Of a stretch of DNA of 64,000 bases, positions 23,701 to 33,133 are shown one piece after another. Both the position numbers and the translations under genes were made by a program. The DNA is from Apium graveolens (taxonomy: Eukaryota > Streptophyta > Magnoliopsida > Apiales > Apiaceae), in the NCBI RefSeq assembly GCF_009905375.1, contig NC_133650.1, positions 61,829,628 to 61,893,627 on the forward strand. Direction: 5' to 3'. Below the pieces are notes generated by a model that had not been told where the DNA came from, did not search any database, and saw nothing but the letters and a program-made list of their open reading frames with translations. Positions within the stretch are counted from its first letter, which is position 1; each line of letters begins with the position of its first letter.

Positions 23701-24139
23701 GAGAGAGTTTCTTGTGCCAATTCCAGCTTTCTTCAGTTGAGGCTCTACTCACTAAACAGATTGCAGAACCATCAGAACTTGTTGAAAGCTTAGCTTCATA
23801 AATGTTACCACGCCTGAATCCCTTCAGAACAATTTTTCCTTTAGATTTACTAACTATTTCACAATGTTCTGCAAAGAAATCAACATGATAACCTCTGTCA
23901 CAGATTTGACTTATACTCAGTAAGTTGTGTTTAAGTCCTGAGACTAGAGCTACATTTTTAATAATGACATTCCCAAGATTGATATTGCCATATCCCAAAG
24001 TTTTTCCAATGTTGCCATCTCCATAAGAAACACTTGGGCCAGCTTTCTCCACAAAGTCTGATAGCAGGGCCTTATTTCCAGTCATATGTCCTGAACATCC
24101 ACTGTCCAGAACTAAAATATTTTTCCTGTTGCCCTGCAA
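20789..24139 (-). CDS. pol: Copia-1 pol polyprotein (protease, integrase, RT, RNase H)
   Basis: The frame is open for 1116 residues. Aspartic protease [13 protein letters not shown] is at residues 8-20. The integrase zinc region (His-Cys) spans roughly 137-185 and catalytic Asp, Asp and Glu lie near 205 (HVDLFGP), 268 (RSDNGTEF) and 304 ([10 protein letters not shown]). A Ser/Asp-rich linker of about 150 residues follows. RT carries [10 protein letters not shown] near residue 798. RNase H has [18 protein letters not shown] and IYCDNQSAI. This order is the Ty1/Copia hallmark and the length is normal for the clade. No ATG opens the frame: 24139 is a TTG just after an in-frame TGA, so translation must come from readthrough of gag or a spliced RNA. 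All catalytic motifs are present, so it may be functional. Confidence 0.93.
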   Translation of the reverse strand: MQGNRKNILVLDSGCSGHMTGNKALLSDFVEKAGPSVSYGDGNIGKTLGYGNINLGNVIIKNVALVSGLKHNLLSISQICDRGYHVDFFAEHCEIVSKSKGKIVLKGFRRGNIYEAKLSTSSDGSAICLVSRASTEESWNWHKKLSHLNFNKINELIKKDLVRGLPKSVFVPDGLCDSCQKAKQRKSSFKSKTESSILEPYYLLHVDLFGPVNVMSIAKKKYALVIVDEFTRYTWVYFLHTKSETASILIDHVKHLDKLIKDSVKILRSDNGTEFKNLIMEEFCKNHGIKQEFSAPGTPQQNGVVERKNRTLIEAARTMLEEAKLPTYFWAEAVQTACFTQNATLINKHGKTPYEMVKNKKPNLKYFHVFGCKCFVLKTHPEQLSKFDLKADEGIFVGYPLSTKAFRVYNLRTKVVMESINVSFDDKKITGLEDYIDHDQLRFENEDSYSDTSSPDSLSPDTVNSDGLNSDVIETVVTTSKEDAPMQGEHTQDIITSQEASEHTSGSSNSDSSSSDKPSTDSTENLNTEGSNSESIVSGGASENETEDSMNHGGASSSRENLPSARKWTKSHTPDLIIGNPEAGVRTRTGTSNECLYNSFLSQSEPKKVEEALQDADWVQAMQEELNEFERNKVWTLVPRPKNRSVVGTKWVFRNKTDSDGIIVRNKARLVAKGYSQQEGIDYDETFAPVARLEAIRIFMAYDAHKKFTVFQMDVKSAFLNGELEEEVYVEQPPGFVDSKHPDYVYRLDKALYGLKQAPRAWYETLAQFLLESGFNRGTIDKILFYLNHGKDLLLIQIYVDDIIFGSPNDKLCKKFANLMQSRYQMSMMGELSYFLGLQVKQSEEGTFICQSKYTRNLLKKFGMQDCSSASTPMATATKLDKDTGNSVDITDYRGMIGSLLYLTASRPDIMFATCLCARFQADPREPHLTAVKRIFKYLKGTADLGLWYPRESDFKLIGYSDADFAGCKIDRKSTSGSCQFLGGRLVSWYSKKQKSISTSTAEAEYIAAGSCCAQILWMKNQLLDYGLTYFKIPIYCDNQSAIAMTGNPVQHSMTKHISIRYHFIREHVDEGTVELHFVPTDQQVADIFTKPLCEATFTKLVNELGMISGSFSKSA

Positions 24140-24154
24140 TCAAAAAGACCACTA
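24134..24154 (-). promoter_or_regulatory. gag-pol junction: two in-frame stops and acceptor-like site
   Basis: The gag frame ends at TAG (24152-24154). Three codons later comes an in-frame TGA (24140-24142), then TTGCAG followed by GGC, where pol continues in the same frame. CTTTTTGATTGCAG looks like a plant 3' splice site. Copia-2 keeps both stops and the CAG (46174-46194). How pol is expressed is not known from sequence. Confidence 0.6.
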
Positions 24155-26488
24155 ATTATTAGTTTTAAGGACCCAGACTTGCTTGGATCCTTTGGCCTTT
24201 TTAGGTTTGTTAACATTTGCAGCGGATTTAGCATCAGATTTTATGTTAACAGTTTTCTTATCAGAACTTATACTACCAGACTTTGAATCAGAACTTACAC
24301 TAGAAGGAACAACAGAAACTTTCTTTAAAGAAGGTTTTATTTGATAATAATCATAGTACAAACTATGATATTCCTTACAAGTATAAATGGAATGCCATAT
24401 ACTACCACAATGAAAACAAGGATTTTGTGGTTTGTATCTAACAGACTGACTCTTAACTCCTGACTTTGTAGATAAGGAGTTAATATTCTTATTCTTCCTG
24501 CAAAAAGAAGCCAGATGGTTAGAACTTCCACAGTTATGACATGCTTTCCTAGGAGCATCAGGAACAGATTTATAGTTATTGCTTTTATTCACACCTTCCT
24601 TTCCATTCCTGTTTTTCCTAGGTGATTTTACCTTGTTTGCATTTTTAACATCTTTCAGCTTATGCTTAAGCTGCTTCTTTGTCATTAAGCCTATGTTAAC
24701 TTCAGCTGTCTTTTCCTGTTTTAGTTTGTCAGAAGCTAATTCCTTTTTAACTTCTGATTTCTCATTTTCAGATTTTTCAGTTACAAACTTAACAGGTTTT
24801 AACTTCGGCTTTTGCTTATCAACGGGCTTAATTTCTACAGTTCCTTTTTCATTTTTATTTTCTCCATAGCCTAAGCCCTCTTTCCAGTTTCCACTGCTTA
24901 GCAAATTTTGAGTTGTTTTGCCAGAGTTAGTCCAAGTTCTTATAATCTCTCTCTCCTTTTCTAACTCAGTTTTTAGAGATTCATTCATTTTTAGCACTTC
25001 ATCCCTAACATAAAAAGCATCATCTCTATCCTGCTGAGTTTGATGGAACATGACTAACTCTTTTTCTAAGAAATCATTTCTTTTCCTAAAAGCAAGATTT
25101 TCAGAAGTTAATCTTTCACATGTTAAAGTTTGATCTCTATAACTAACAAACATGGTTTTAAGATATCTTCTCAACTCATTAATATCATCAGTATGAAAAG
25201 CATAAGTAGTCTGAGGTACCTTTGTTTCAGCAGCTTCAGAACTGCTCTCAGAACTTGATTTATCAGCATTTGCCATCAATGCATAGTTCTCCTCACTTTC
25301 AGAGTCTGAGATGTCTGTCCAGCTTTTCTGCTTTGTGACAAGAGCTTTGCCTTTGTCACTCTTGGTCTTCTTGCAATCAGGAGATATGTGGCCTTTCTCA
25401 CCACAATTATAACATTTAACATTAGCGTAATCTCCTCTGTCAGACTTTCCTACTCTTCCTTCAGATCTTCTGAAATTTTTCTTATCAGAACTTATGCCTT
25501 TTCTGGAAAACTTCTTTCCCATCCTGAACTTCCTGTATGCAATCTTTGTGATTCCTTTCACCATAAGAGCACACAGCTTCATCATCTCCTCATCAGCATC
25601 AGTTTCAGGCAAGCTTTCAGAATCTGAGTCGTCATCACTCTCAGAACTTGATGACTCAGTATCAGACTTTATGATAAGAGCTTTACCCTTGTCTTTCTTT
25701 GAGGAAGGTGGTTTGGGGGATTCCTCTTCAGCCTTGAGAGCAACTGTCCTTGACTTTCCTCCTTTCCTCTTGCTTCTTTGTTCCATCTCAAGTTCATGAG
25801 TCTTGAGCATTCCATAGATTTCATCAAGAGTTGTTTCATCAAGATTGTAGTTGTCTCTTATTGTTGTTGCCTTCAAATCCCAACATTCAGGAAGAGCTAA
25901 CAGGAATTTAAGGTTTGTATCTTCAAGATCATACTCCTTATTTACTAATGACAAGTCATTCAAGAGTTTGACAAATCTATCATATACATCAGTCAATGAC
26001 TCATTAGTCCTAGAGTCAAAGTGTTCATACTCTTGAGTGAGTATTGTCTTCCTGTTCTTCTTAACTGTTTCAGTTCCTTGACACCTTATCTCCAGTGCAT
26101 CCCATATCTCCTTAGCAGTCTTGCAGTTGATTACCCTGTTTGACATTACATTATCAATGGCACTATGCAATAAGTGTCGTACCTTGGCATCCTTAGCAAT
26201 AGATGCTATATCTTCAGCAGTGTAATCACTCTTTTCCTTTGGTACGGTCATTGCTGCTTCACCTGCAACTACAACAGCGAGCTTGGTAGGTTTGTGAGGG
26301 CCTTCCTTGATTCTATCAAGGTATTCTGGATCTGTTGCTTCCAGAAACATGGTCATCCTTACCTTCCATATGGGATATTCAGATGGTCTCAATATGGGAA
26401 CTCTGATAGTCTCATATCGACTCTGAGTTGATGTCTTTGATGATTCCTCAGTTTTGGTAGGCTTAGTTGGAGTTTCTGTGTCAGACAT
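24152..26488 (-). CDS. gag: Copia-1 gag polyprotein
   Basis: This gene encodes 778 residues, long for Copia gag. I start it at the ATG at 26488, 53 bp past the primer site; the open frame reaches upstream through the primer site only by a GTG and is not coding there. An N-terminal DUF4219-like region (IRVPILRPSEYPIWKVRM) leads into a UBN2-type gag core (LTQEYEHFDSRTNESLTDVY). Next come a Lys/Ser/Asp-rich stretch, a first zinc knuckle near residue 358 (CYNCGEKGHISPDC), a coiled coil at roughly 420-530 and two more Cys-His clusters near 649 (CHNCGSSNHLASFC) and 689 (CFHCGSIWHSIYTC). Gag forms the particle and binds the RNA. Intact; Copia-2 has a broken version. Confidence 0.93.
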   Translation of the reverse strand: MSDTETPTKPTKTEESSKTSTQSRYETIRVPILRPSEYPIWKVRMTMFLEATDPEYLDRIKEGPHKPTKLAVVVAGEAAMTVPKEKSDYTAEDIASIAKDAKVRHLLHSAIDNVMSNRVINCKTAKEIWDALEIRCQGTETVKKNRKTILTQEYEHFDSRTNESLTDVYDRFVKLLNDLSLVNKEYDLEDTNLKFLLALPECWDLKATTIRDNYNLDETTLDEIYGMLKTHELEMEQRSKRKGGKSRTVALKAEEESPKPPSSKKDKGKALIIKSDTESSSSESDDDSDSESLPETDADEEMMKLCALMVKGITKIAYRKFRMGKKFSRKGISSDKKNFRRSEGRVGKSDRGDYANVKCYNCGEKGHISPDCKKTKSDKGKALVTKQKSWTDISDSESEENYALMANADKSSSESSSEAAETKVPQTTYAFHTDDINELRRYLKTMFVSYRDQTLTCERLTSENLAFRKRNDFLEKELVMFHQTQQDRDDAFYVRDEVLKMNESLKTELEKEREIIRTWTNSGKTTQNLLSSGNWKEGLGYGENKNEKGTVEIKPVDKQKPKLKPVKFVTEKSENEKSEVKKELASDKLKQEKTAEVNIGLMTKKQLKHKLKDVKNANKVKSPRKNRNGKEGVNKSNNYKSVPDAPRKACHNCGSSNHLASFCRKNKNINSLSTKSGVKSQSVRYKPQNPCFHCGSIWHSIYTCKEYHSLYYDYYQIKPSLKKVSVVPSSVSSDSKSGSISSDKKTVNIKSDAKSAANVNKPKKAKGSKQVWVLKTNN

Positions 26489-26528
26489 GATTGTTTTTGG
26501 ATCTTTAACTGTATGTGTGTTAACAGAA

Positions 26529-26541
26529 GGCTCTGATACCA
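26529..26541 (-). other. Primer-binding site of Copia-1 (tRNA-Met)
   Basis: On the element strand TGGTATCAGAGCC lies two bases after the 5' LTR end, complementary to the 3' end of initiator tRNA-Met. Confidence 0.92.
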
Positions 26542-26543
26542 CT

Positions 26544-27142
26544 TGTTAGGTCACACTTTCACTGTAGAGGGGGTGAATACAGTGTTTATTACAATCAAAT
26601 CAAACTTCAAGAACTTATGTAACAGAAAACAAACTTTATTTAATCAATAAACTCTGTTACAATCTGGAACTGTTATCTCTCAGTGATGAACAAAATATCA
26701 CGAGAGCTGCTAGGGTTATATTAAATAATATTCTCGATAATGATAACACTTATAGTGTAAACCCTATGTCTGTGTTTATATACTACACAGTTACAAGATA
26801 ATCGCTAATTGATATGGAATATAATTCTGCTTCCTAAAATATATCAATCAGATATCTTCTATTCCAAGTATTCCATTCTTCACAGAATTCCTTCTTCATG
26901 CATATCTCTTCTTATGTTTATCTTGATCTTCTTAACTTTAATCAGCTACTGTCCTTATCTGATCGTCCTTCAGCACTTAAGTTCTGATATCTATCTCCTG
27001 ATAACATAAGTACTGATATCCCTTAAGTTCTGACTTCCAGTATAAGTACTGATCAGTTAAGTACTGATTTGTTCTGTTCAAATAAGATCTGAAATCTAAA
27101 CATAAAACATATTAGCCATGACATTATCAAATATATCTAACA
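26544..27142 (-). repeat. 5' LTR of Copia-1
   Basis: 599 bp, reading the same as 53-651 throughout. TATATAAA (complement at 26775-26782) is the likely promoter TATA box and AATAAA (complement at 26635-26640) the likely polyadenylation signal. The flanking ATTTC at 27143-27147 completes the target duplication. Confidence 0.95.
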
Positions 27143-28429
27143 ATTTCTCTAACATTTCACTTTCAAGTTCCCAGGTTGATTCTTCAACCATAGGATTTCT
27201 CCCCAACACTCACACTAAATATACAGACTTATATCTCAATACTTTCTCTCGCCGATCTAAAATCCTTACCGGTTGTTCTACAAAAGATAAATCAGGTTGG
27301 ATATCTATCGGTTCATACTTTATTATATGCCTAGAATCAGGATTATATCGCTTAAGCATCGACACGTGAAACACATTGTGAATATGTTGCATATGAGGCG
27401 GTAAAGCTAATTCGTACGCAACTTTTCCCACTTTCTTCAAAATTTCAAACGGTCTGACGTATCGTGGTTTCAATTTACCCTTATTGCCAAATCTGGTCAA
27501 TCCTTTCCATGGCGATATTTTAAGTAATACGTTTTCTCCTTCATGATAGTCCATATTCTTCCTTGCTTGATCTGCATATTTGCGTTGCCTGTTTTGTGCT
27601 ACATCGAGTCATTTCCGAATAAGTTCAATCTTTTGTTTAGTCTGTTGGATTAATCCTGGACCCAAAGTCTTCCGTTCTCCAACTTCATCCCAATGTACTG
27701 GTGATCTGCACTTTCTTTCATATAATGCTTCGTACAGTGGCATTCCAATGCTTGCGTGATAGCTGTTATTATAAGAAAATTCCACAAAGGTAAATGCTCA
27801 TCCCAACTGCCTTCGAAATCGATCGCACAAACTCGTAGCATGTCTTCAATCGTTTGGATGGTTCTTTCACTTTGCCCATCGGTTTGTGGATGATAAGCGG
27901 TACTCATGTTTAATTTTGTTCCAAGGCATTCTTGAAATTGTCTCCAAAATCTTGAGTTCAAACGAGGATCTCGATCAGACACGATAGATATTGGAACTCC
28001 ATGTCGCATCACAATTTCCTTGAGATACAAATGCACTAGCTTGTCAAGCGAAAATCTTTCGTTAATTGGTAAAAAATGTGCCGACTTCGTGAGTCTGTCA
28101 ATGATTACCCATATCGCATCATGATTTGCTCTAGTCCTCGGTAGTCCTACTATAAAATCCATCGCTAGATGTTCCCATTTCCATTCTGGAATGTCTAACG
28201 GTTGTAATAATCTGCTCGGACGTTGATGTTCCGCTTTAACTCGCTGACATGTGTAGCATTTACTTACCCATTCTGCTATTTCCTTCTTCATATTCGGCCA
28301 CCAAAAGTTTTCCTTCATATCGCGATACATTTTTGTGCTCCCTGGATGAATGGAATACTTCGAATTGTGCGCATCTCGCAATATTCTTCTTTTAATTCTG
28401 CCACATTAGGGATCCAGATTCTCGATGAA
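27143..28429 (-). pseudogene. pol: Gypsy-A integrase (broken)
   Basis: It begins with the His-His-Cys-Cys zinc region ([11 protein letters not shown]... [12 protein letters not shown]). Catalytic-core landmarks are [10 protein letters not shown], the second Asp in [14 protein letters not shown] and the Glu in [12 protein letters not shown]. The C-terminal region reads ELALPPHMQHIHNVFHVSML near 27370-27430, and a chromodomain-like VEESTWELESEM meets the Copia-1 junction. Single-base frameshifts near 28380 and 27745 and stops near 27608 and 27210 break it. Integrase would join element DNA to the host chromosome. The closest relative in the window is the Gypsy-B C-terminal remnant (10190-10880). 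Confidence 0.88.
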
Positions 28430-29241
28430 AAGCGTAAAATTCCTTCATTATCCTTTTGAGTTGTGATCTCTTCTCCCGTTAGGTCGTCATCTTGACTCAT
28501 CACTTCTTCTTGACATCGACGAATCTTCTCTAGCAACTCTGGTTGGAAAGTCATAGCGTAGATAGCTTCTACAGATGCATTGGGAATACGAATCTCGATT
28601 TCCAATTTTTCGAATTCCCTAGCTAATTCTTCGCATAAAGTTAACCGATTCAATCTTTCTTTCCTGCTCAGCGCATCTGCTAAAACATTTGCTTTCCCTG
28701 GATGATAACTGATTGTGACATCATAATCCTTTATCAATTCCAGCCATCGACGTTGATACATGTTCAATTCTTTTTGCGTAAAGATATACTTCAGACTTTT
28801 ATGATCCATGTAAATTTCGCATTTTTCACCGTATAGATAATGTCTCCAAAGTTTCAATGCAAATACGATCGCTGTCAATTCCAGGTGATGAGTGGGATAT
28901 TTCTGTTCATGAGGTTTAAGTTGTCTCGAAGCATATGCGATGACGTTACCGTGCTGCATCAATACACATCCTAGTCCGCTATACGAAGCGTCACTGTAAA
29001 TGACGAAATTCCCTTGCTCGTCTGGTAATACTAGTACCGGTGCGGTTACTAACCGATTCTTCAGTTCTTGGAAACTTTCTTCGCATTTATCATTCCATAT
29101 GAACTTTTCACTTTTTCGAGTTAACTTGGTCAACGGCGTTGCTATTTTCGCAAAATCTTTAACAAATCTTCGATAATATCCTGCCAATCCCAAGAAACTT
29201 CGAACCTCTATCGGTGTCTTTCGTCTTTCCCAATTTAACAC
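28430..29241 (-). pseudogene. pol: Gypsy-A RNase H region
   Basis: An open stretch with RT connection and RNase H motifs in order: [31 protein letters not shown] (first catalytic Asp), [13 protein letters not shown] (Glu), [11 protein letters not shown] (Asp) and [16 protein letters not shown]. Catalytic positions look preserved, so this domain is the best-kept part of Gypsy-A pol. The frame is lost downstream near 28380, at the entry to integrase. RNase H degrades the RNA of RNA:DNA hybrids during reverse transcription. Confidence 0.88.
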
Positions 29242-30090
29242 AGCTTCAATCTTTGCTGGATTGACTTGGATGCCTTCTCTACTGATGATATGCCCTAGAA
29301 ATTGTACTTCCTTTAACTAGAATTCACATTTTGAGAATTTCGCGTACAGTTGCTCTTTCCTCAGAATTTCCAAAGCTATTCTCAAGTGCTCTGCATGCTC
29401 TTCTTCCGTCTTGGAATAAATCAAGATGTCATCAATGAATACAATCACGAATTTGTCCAAGTATCTCTTGAATAACCTGTTCATCAAATCCATGAATGCA
29501 GCTGGCGCGTTTGTCAAACTGAATGCCATTACTAAAAACTCGTAATGCCCATATCTCGTATGAAACGCAGTCTTTGGAATATCTTCGGCTTTAATCTTCA
29601 ATTAATGATAGCCTGATCGCAAATCTATCTTCGAAAACCATGCAGCTCCTTTTAGCTGATCGAACAAATCGTCGATTCTCGGTAGCGGATACTTGTTCTT
29701 GATGGTGAGCTTATTCAATTCCCGATAGTCGATGTATAATCGCATGCTGCCGTCCTTCTTCTTCACGAATAACACCGGTGCACCCCATGGGGATACACTA
29801 GGTCATATAATGCCTCGATCTAGAAGATCTTGCAGTTGCGTTGACAATTCCTTCATCTCGACTGGAGCCATTCGATATGGATCTTTCGATACTGGTTCTG
29901 TACCTAGTGCTAGATCAATCGTGAACTCGATTTCTCGATCTGGTGGTAGCCCTGGAAGCTCGTCTGGAAAAATGTCCGGAAATTCACTTACAACTGGAAT
30001 GTTTTCTATTTTAGGACTTCCTTTTTCAGTATCTAACACGTACGCTATGTACATCTCACATCCTCGTCGAAGCAATCGTCTAGTTTGCAT
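29242..30090 (-). pseudogene. pol: Gypsy-A reverse transcriptase (broken)
   Basis: Landmarks in order: [60 protein letters not shown] and [20 protein letters not shown], where FIDD is the catalytic box. Three in-frame stops (29803, 29599 and 29317 regions) interrupt it, two of them C-to-T type changes at expected Arg or Gln codons. RT copies genomic RNA into DNA; this copy cannot make a complete enzyme. The pieces otherwise keep one frame, so decay is by point mutation. Confidence 0.9.
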
Positions 30091-30153
30091 CGCTGTTAGA
30101 AATTTCTTCCGCTATTTTTTACCCTTGAATATTACCGTTGTATTCTCCGCATT

Positions 30154-30597
30154 TCACAATTTGAGTTTCTTATCCGCACAATCTATCTGAGCATTATGAC
30201 ATACTAACCAATCCATTCTCAAAATAATATCGAATTCTCCTAGCTTAAAAGGAATCAAGTCTAGAGAAAAATGATGTCCAGCTATTTTTATATCACACGC
30301 AGGACATATCCGATTCACTGGAACTTGGTCGTCATTCGCTAATTTTATAATTAACGTCTCGCCCAACCATTCGATTTTGAAATGTAATTTATTAAGAAAT
30401 TCTTCAGAAATAAATGAACGGGTAGCTCCAGAATCAATTAATACTTTTGAACTTACTGAATTCACCAAAAGCTTACCTGCAATAACACTCGGACTCTGCA
30501 CTGCTTCTTTCATTGTCATGTTAAAAGTCCTTGCTTTGGGTTGATTCGGCGGCGGTGGTGGAGGTAATGCCAATACTTTTGGAATACTGGCTACCAT
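30154..30597 (-). pseudogene. pol: Gypsy-A aspartic protease
   Basis: A frame of about 147 residues with the active-site signature VLIDSGATRSFISEEFL (near residues 50-66) and the ILRMDWL motif typical of Gypsy protease (Gly-Met-Asp-Trp-Leu in most relatives, here Arg-Met). It follows the gag zinc knuckles directly and ends at a TGA at 30154-30156; another stop lies near 30110 before RT resumes. The protease would cut Gag-Pol into mature proteins. Confidence 0.85.
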
Positions 30598-31671
30598 GGC
30601 TGGTCGTTTACAATTTTTAGCGATATGCCCTTTCTTTCCGCATTGATAGCAAGTGATTTCTGCTATTTTTCATGTTGGACATTCGTTAGAATAATGCCCT
30701 TTCTGCTTGTATTTGAAACATGTTACATCTGCTTTAATGTATACGCCGGTATGCTTGCGTCCACAAGTTTTGCAATACGGCACTGGAACCTTGACAATTC
30801 CCTGCTGTTTGGAGGCTTGGAAATGATTACCTGCTTTTTATGTACCTTGTCCTATCCTTTTGAAATTCAAATTTTCCGAGGCTTGAAATCCCGGCTTCCT
30901 GTTGGAACGGTCTTGGAAACTTCCCTGTCCTCTATCTCGTTGAGATCTTTCACTTTCTCCTTCGATGATCAAGGCTTTCTGGACTATGGCGGTATATGTT
31001 GTCAATTCAAAAACTGCAACCTGTCCACGGATCCATGGTCTTAATCCCTCTTGAAACCACTGAACTCGTTTCTCTTCAGTGTCAACCTGTTCTGGGACGA
31101 ACCTAGCCAACTCATTAAATTTGGCTTCATACTCTGTCACGGACATACTTCCCTGCTTTAGTTCCAAAAACTTTATCTGCATCTGATTTTTCATGTAGCG
31201 AGGAAAATGCTTCTCTAAAAATAACTCTTTGAACCTATCCCCAGTAATAACATCTTTACCCTCTAAAGCCTTTTTAGATTCCCACCAATAATTTGCCTCT
31301 CCCTTCAACAAGTAACTAGCAAAATCAGTCTTCTGGTCCTCACCTATCTTCACTAGTGCAAACGCTTTCTCTATTTCTTTTAACCAGGTGGTAGCTTTAA
31401 TAGGATCAGTAGACCCGTCAAATTCTGGAGGTTTAACTGCCTGAAACTACTTAAAAGTAACAACATGTAATACTGGTGGTAATTGAGGCTCAGGACGAGG
31501 GGGCTGCTGTTACATTTGTTGTTGTATCTGCTGTTGCTGATGCTGCATCTGCTGCTGCATCATTATCATCTGTTGTTGCATCAGATGGAACATTTGGTTC
31601 ATGGTCTCGTTAGTCTGATCCTCAGAATTGCTGTTAGAGGTCTCGGCCCTAGTCTTTCTTTTTGGTGCCAT
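30598..31671 (-). pseudogene. gag: Gypsy-A gag (broken)
   Basis: The ATG at 31671 (MAPKRKTRAE) follows a splice-acceptor-like TTATTATCAG. The N terminus becomes very Gln/Met-rich and hits a stop at 31510-31512. The retrotrans_gag core continues: WLKEIEKAFALVKIGEDQKT, LKGEANYWWESKKAL and LKQGSMSVTEYEAKFNELAR. Further stops lie near 31446, 30838 and 30670. Two zinc-knuckle-like clusters follow, a damaged CFKYKQKGHYSNEC and an intact CYQCGKKGHIAKNC. Domain order and lengths are normal for a chromovirus gag and the pieces share one frame. Gypsy-C gag is a diverged relative with the same Gln-rich N terminus. Confidence 0.88.
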
Positions 31672-31722
31672 CTTCTTCTGATAATAAAACAGGTGATATT
31701 TTTTTAACAGTTTAATAAACAA

Positions 31723-32205
31723 TTGACAGTAGGTAAGAAAACAATTTATTCTGTATTAACAACATGCTTTAAATAAAGAAAACAGTTGTTAAATATAAAA
31801 ACTGGAAATGTAAGCAGTTAATTAAAATGTTTGTTCTTTTCTTTCCTTTTTCTTTTCTTTTCTCTTTTCTTTTCTCTTTTTTTTTAACAGGAATTATAAT
31901 ATGGAAAAATATAAAACAATAAAGTGAAAGTAAATGCTGTAAAACTGTAAAGACTGAAATTTAAATAAAAGAAATTTGAAAAAGTTCAGTTATATATGAC
32001 ACCAGCCTCAGGTGTAAATGCTTGCTACAAAAAGTCTCGCTCTGCTGGTAATCACCGCGGCTACAAGTTATACTACCACTACATGTCAAACTACTACTAC
32101 AGGTTAAACTACTAGTACACACGTACACACTACTCACTAGGTTATACTATGCTGCCTCTATATACATCTATACTCTGAAGTCACTGTCTCATAATTGTCA
32201 CTGTC
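31723..32205 (-). other. Spacer between proline-rich ORF and gag, Gypsy-A
   Basis: No ORF. It holds a TTTTC-rich polypyrimidine run on the plus strand (about 31836-31885) and a stretch of CTACTAC-like words near 32070-32130. The gag-proximal end carries the acceptor-like sequence before the gag ATG. Confidence 0.5.
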
Positions 32206-32940
32206 TCAAAACCTAGGCGAAATACGCCTAAGCTCATCCCTAAGTGCCTGGGCCAAGGTCTGTGCCAAGCGGAATATCCTGTAGAACTCTGTAAAAGAAG
32301 GAAGTCCATCATGGGTCAAATCATCAAGCTCCCAAGTGGCACTCATCAAAACCGACTGCAATCTCTGTCTCATATAATAATCCGGTTGTAGGGCCGCTAA
32401 CGGTCCTCTATCCCTCTGATCAAACAGATGCATGATCTCTCGACACTGTGCCCGCCAATACTCCACATCATCCCTCATAAGTCTATACTCATGGTATGGT
32501 ACCATATGCGGCTGTGCAACCTGACCTACTGACTCCTGTAAAGGAACCCTCGGTATGCCTGCACCCTGCTGTGGTAAACCTAACTGTAGATCCACATCAT
32601 GCTCTCCCATCCCCTCGACTGGAATCATCTGAAACACATCCGGCTCTAGGGCATGCACTGGTATAGGAGGTAACAATGGTGGTGGTGGTAACTCCTGCTC
32701 AATACCCGGTATAAACTGATGCTCAACTGGTAAAGGAACCATCGGCTCAAAGAATTCATAGGGATCAAACATCTCTATGAGGTCATGGACTATTCCCTGT
32801 ACTGGTGGTACCAGCTCCTGTGGCAATGGTGGTGAAGGTGGTAGAGGAGGAAACATATACTCAGATACTGGAGGTATAACTGGTGCTGCTGGCCCGGTGA
32901 CTGTCCTCTCGGAAGATGCAGAATAACCAGAAGATGCCAT
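32206..32940 (-). CDS. Proline-rich ORF upstream of gag in Gypsy-A
   Basis: An uninterrupted ORF of 244 residues between the primer site and gag. I start it at the ATG at 32940, directly after an acceptor-like TATATTATCAG; an in-frame ATG 11 codons upstream is possible. The first ~130 residues are rich in Pro, Glu and hydrophobics (PPLPPSPPLPQELVPP). The last ~95 look helical and charged (DVEYWRAQCREIMHLFDQRD, then LAQALRDELRRI). No domain is recognised. It is intact although gag-pol downstream has about a dozen stops. An extra ORF before gag is unusual for Tekay/Del elements as I know them. It could be a captured host fragment, an element gene or, less likely, a chance opening. Confidence 0.55.
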   Translation of the reverse strand: MASSGYSASSERTVTGPAAPVIPPVSEYMFPPLPPSPPLPQELVPPVQGIVHDLIEMFDPYEFFEPMVPLPVEHQFIPGIEQELPPPPLLPPIPVHALEPDVFQMIPVEGMGEHDVDLQLGLPQQGAGIPRVPLQESVGQVAQPHMVPYHEYRLMRDDVEYWRAQCREIMHLFDQRDRGPLAALQPDYYMRQRLQSVLMSATWELDDLTHDGLPSFTEFYRIFRLAQTLAQALRDELRRISPRF

Positions 32941-33117
32941 CTGATAATATACCAAAGAAAAGAAAAGGGTCACTAAACAATCCTAAGATTTATACTTCCC
33001 TATTCTAATCTGACCTAAATCCTAACACTATTCTTCCTATTTGACTATCCCTATCCTATGTGATCTCCCTATTTTATCTTAACCCTAATGTTCTTGTTTT
33101 CAGGGACGAAACCTACA

Positions 33118-33131
33118 ACTCTGATGCCAAA
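33118..33131 (-). other. Primer-binding site of Gypsy-A (tRNA-Met, diverged)
   Basis: On the element strand TTTGGCATCAGAGT starts two bases after the 5' LTR end. It is a one-to-two-base variant of TTGGTATCAGAGC, used with initiator tRNA-Met. Confidence 0.75.
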
Positions 33132-33133
33132 CC

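Larger units (their letters stand above)
53..27142 (-). mobile_element. Copia-1: full-length Sirevirus-like LTR retrotransposon
   Basis: Two 599-bp LTRs (53-651 and 26544-27142) begin TGTTAG and end CTAACA and are flanked by the perfect duplication ATTTC. On the minus strand the order is 5' LTR, tRNA-Met primer site, gag, pol, ORF3a, ORF3b, polypurine tract, 3' LTR. Without the 13.8-kb Gypsy-B insert it is about 13.2 kb, long for Copia. I read no difference between the LTRs, so insertion is recent. Protease-integrase-RT-RNase H order fixes the Ty1/Copia superfamily. A long gag with three zinc knuckles and large ORFs downstream of pol suggest the SIRE/Maximus lineage, which needs an RT tree. 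It is inserted in Gypsy-A pol. Confidence 0.95.

Noticed and set aside
26489..26542. Upstream extension of Copia-1 gag to 26542
   Set aside because: The extension would start at GTG inside the primer-binding site; the ATG at 26488 matches the Copia-2 start.
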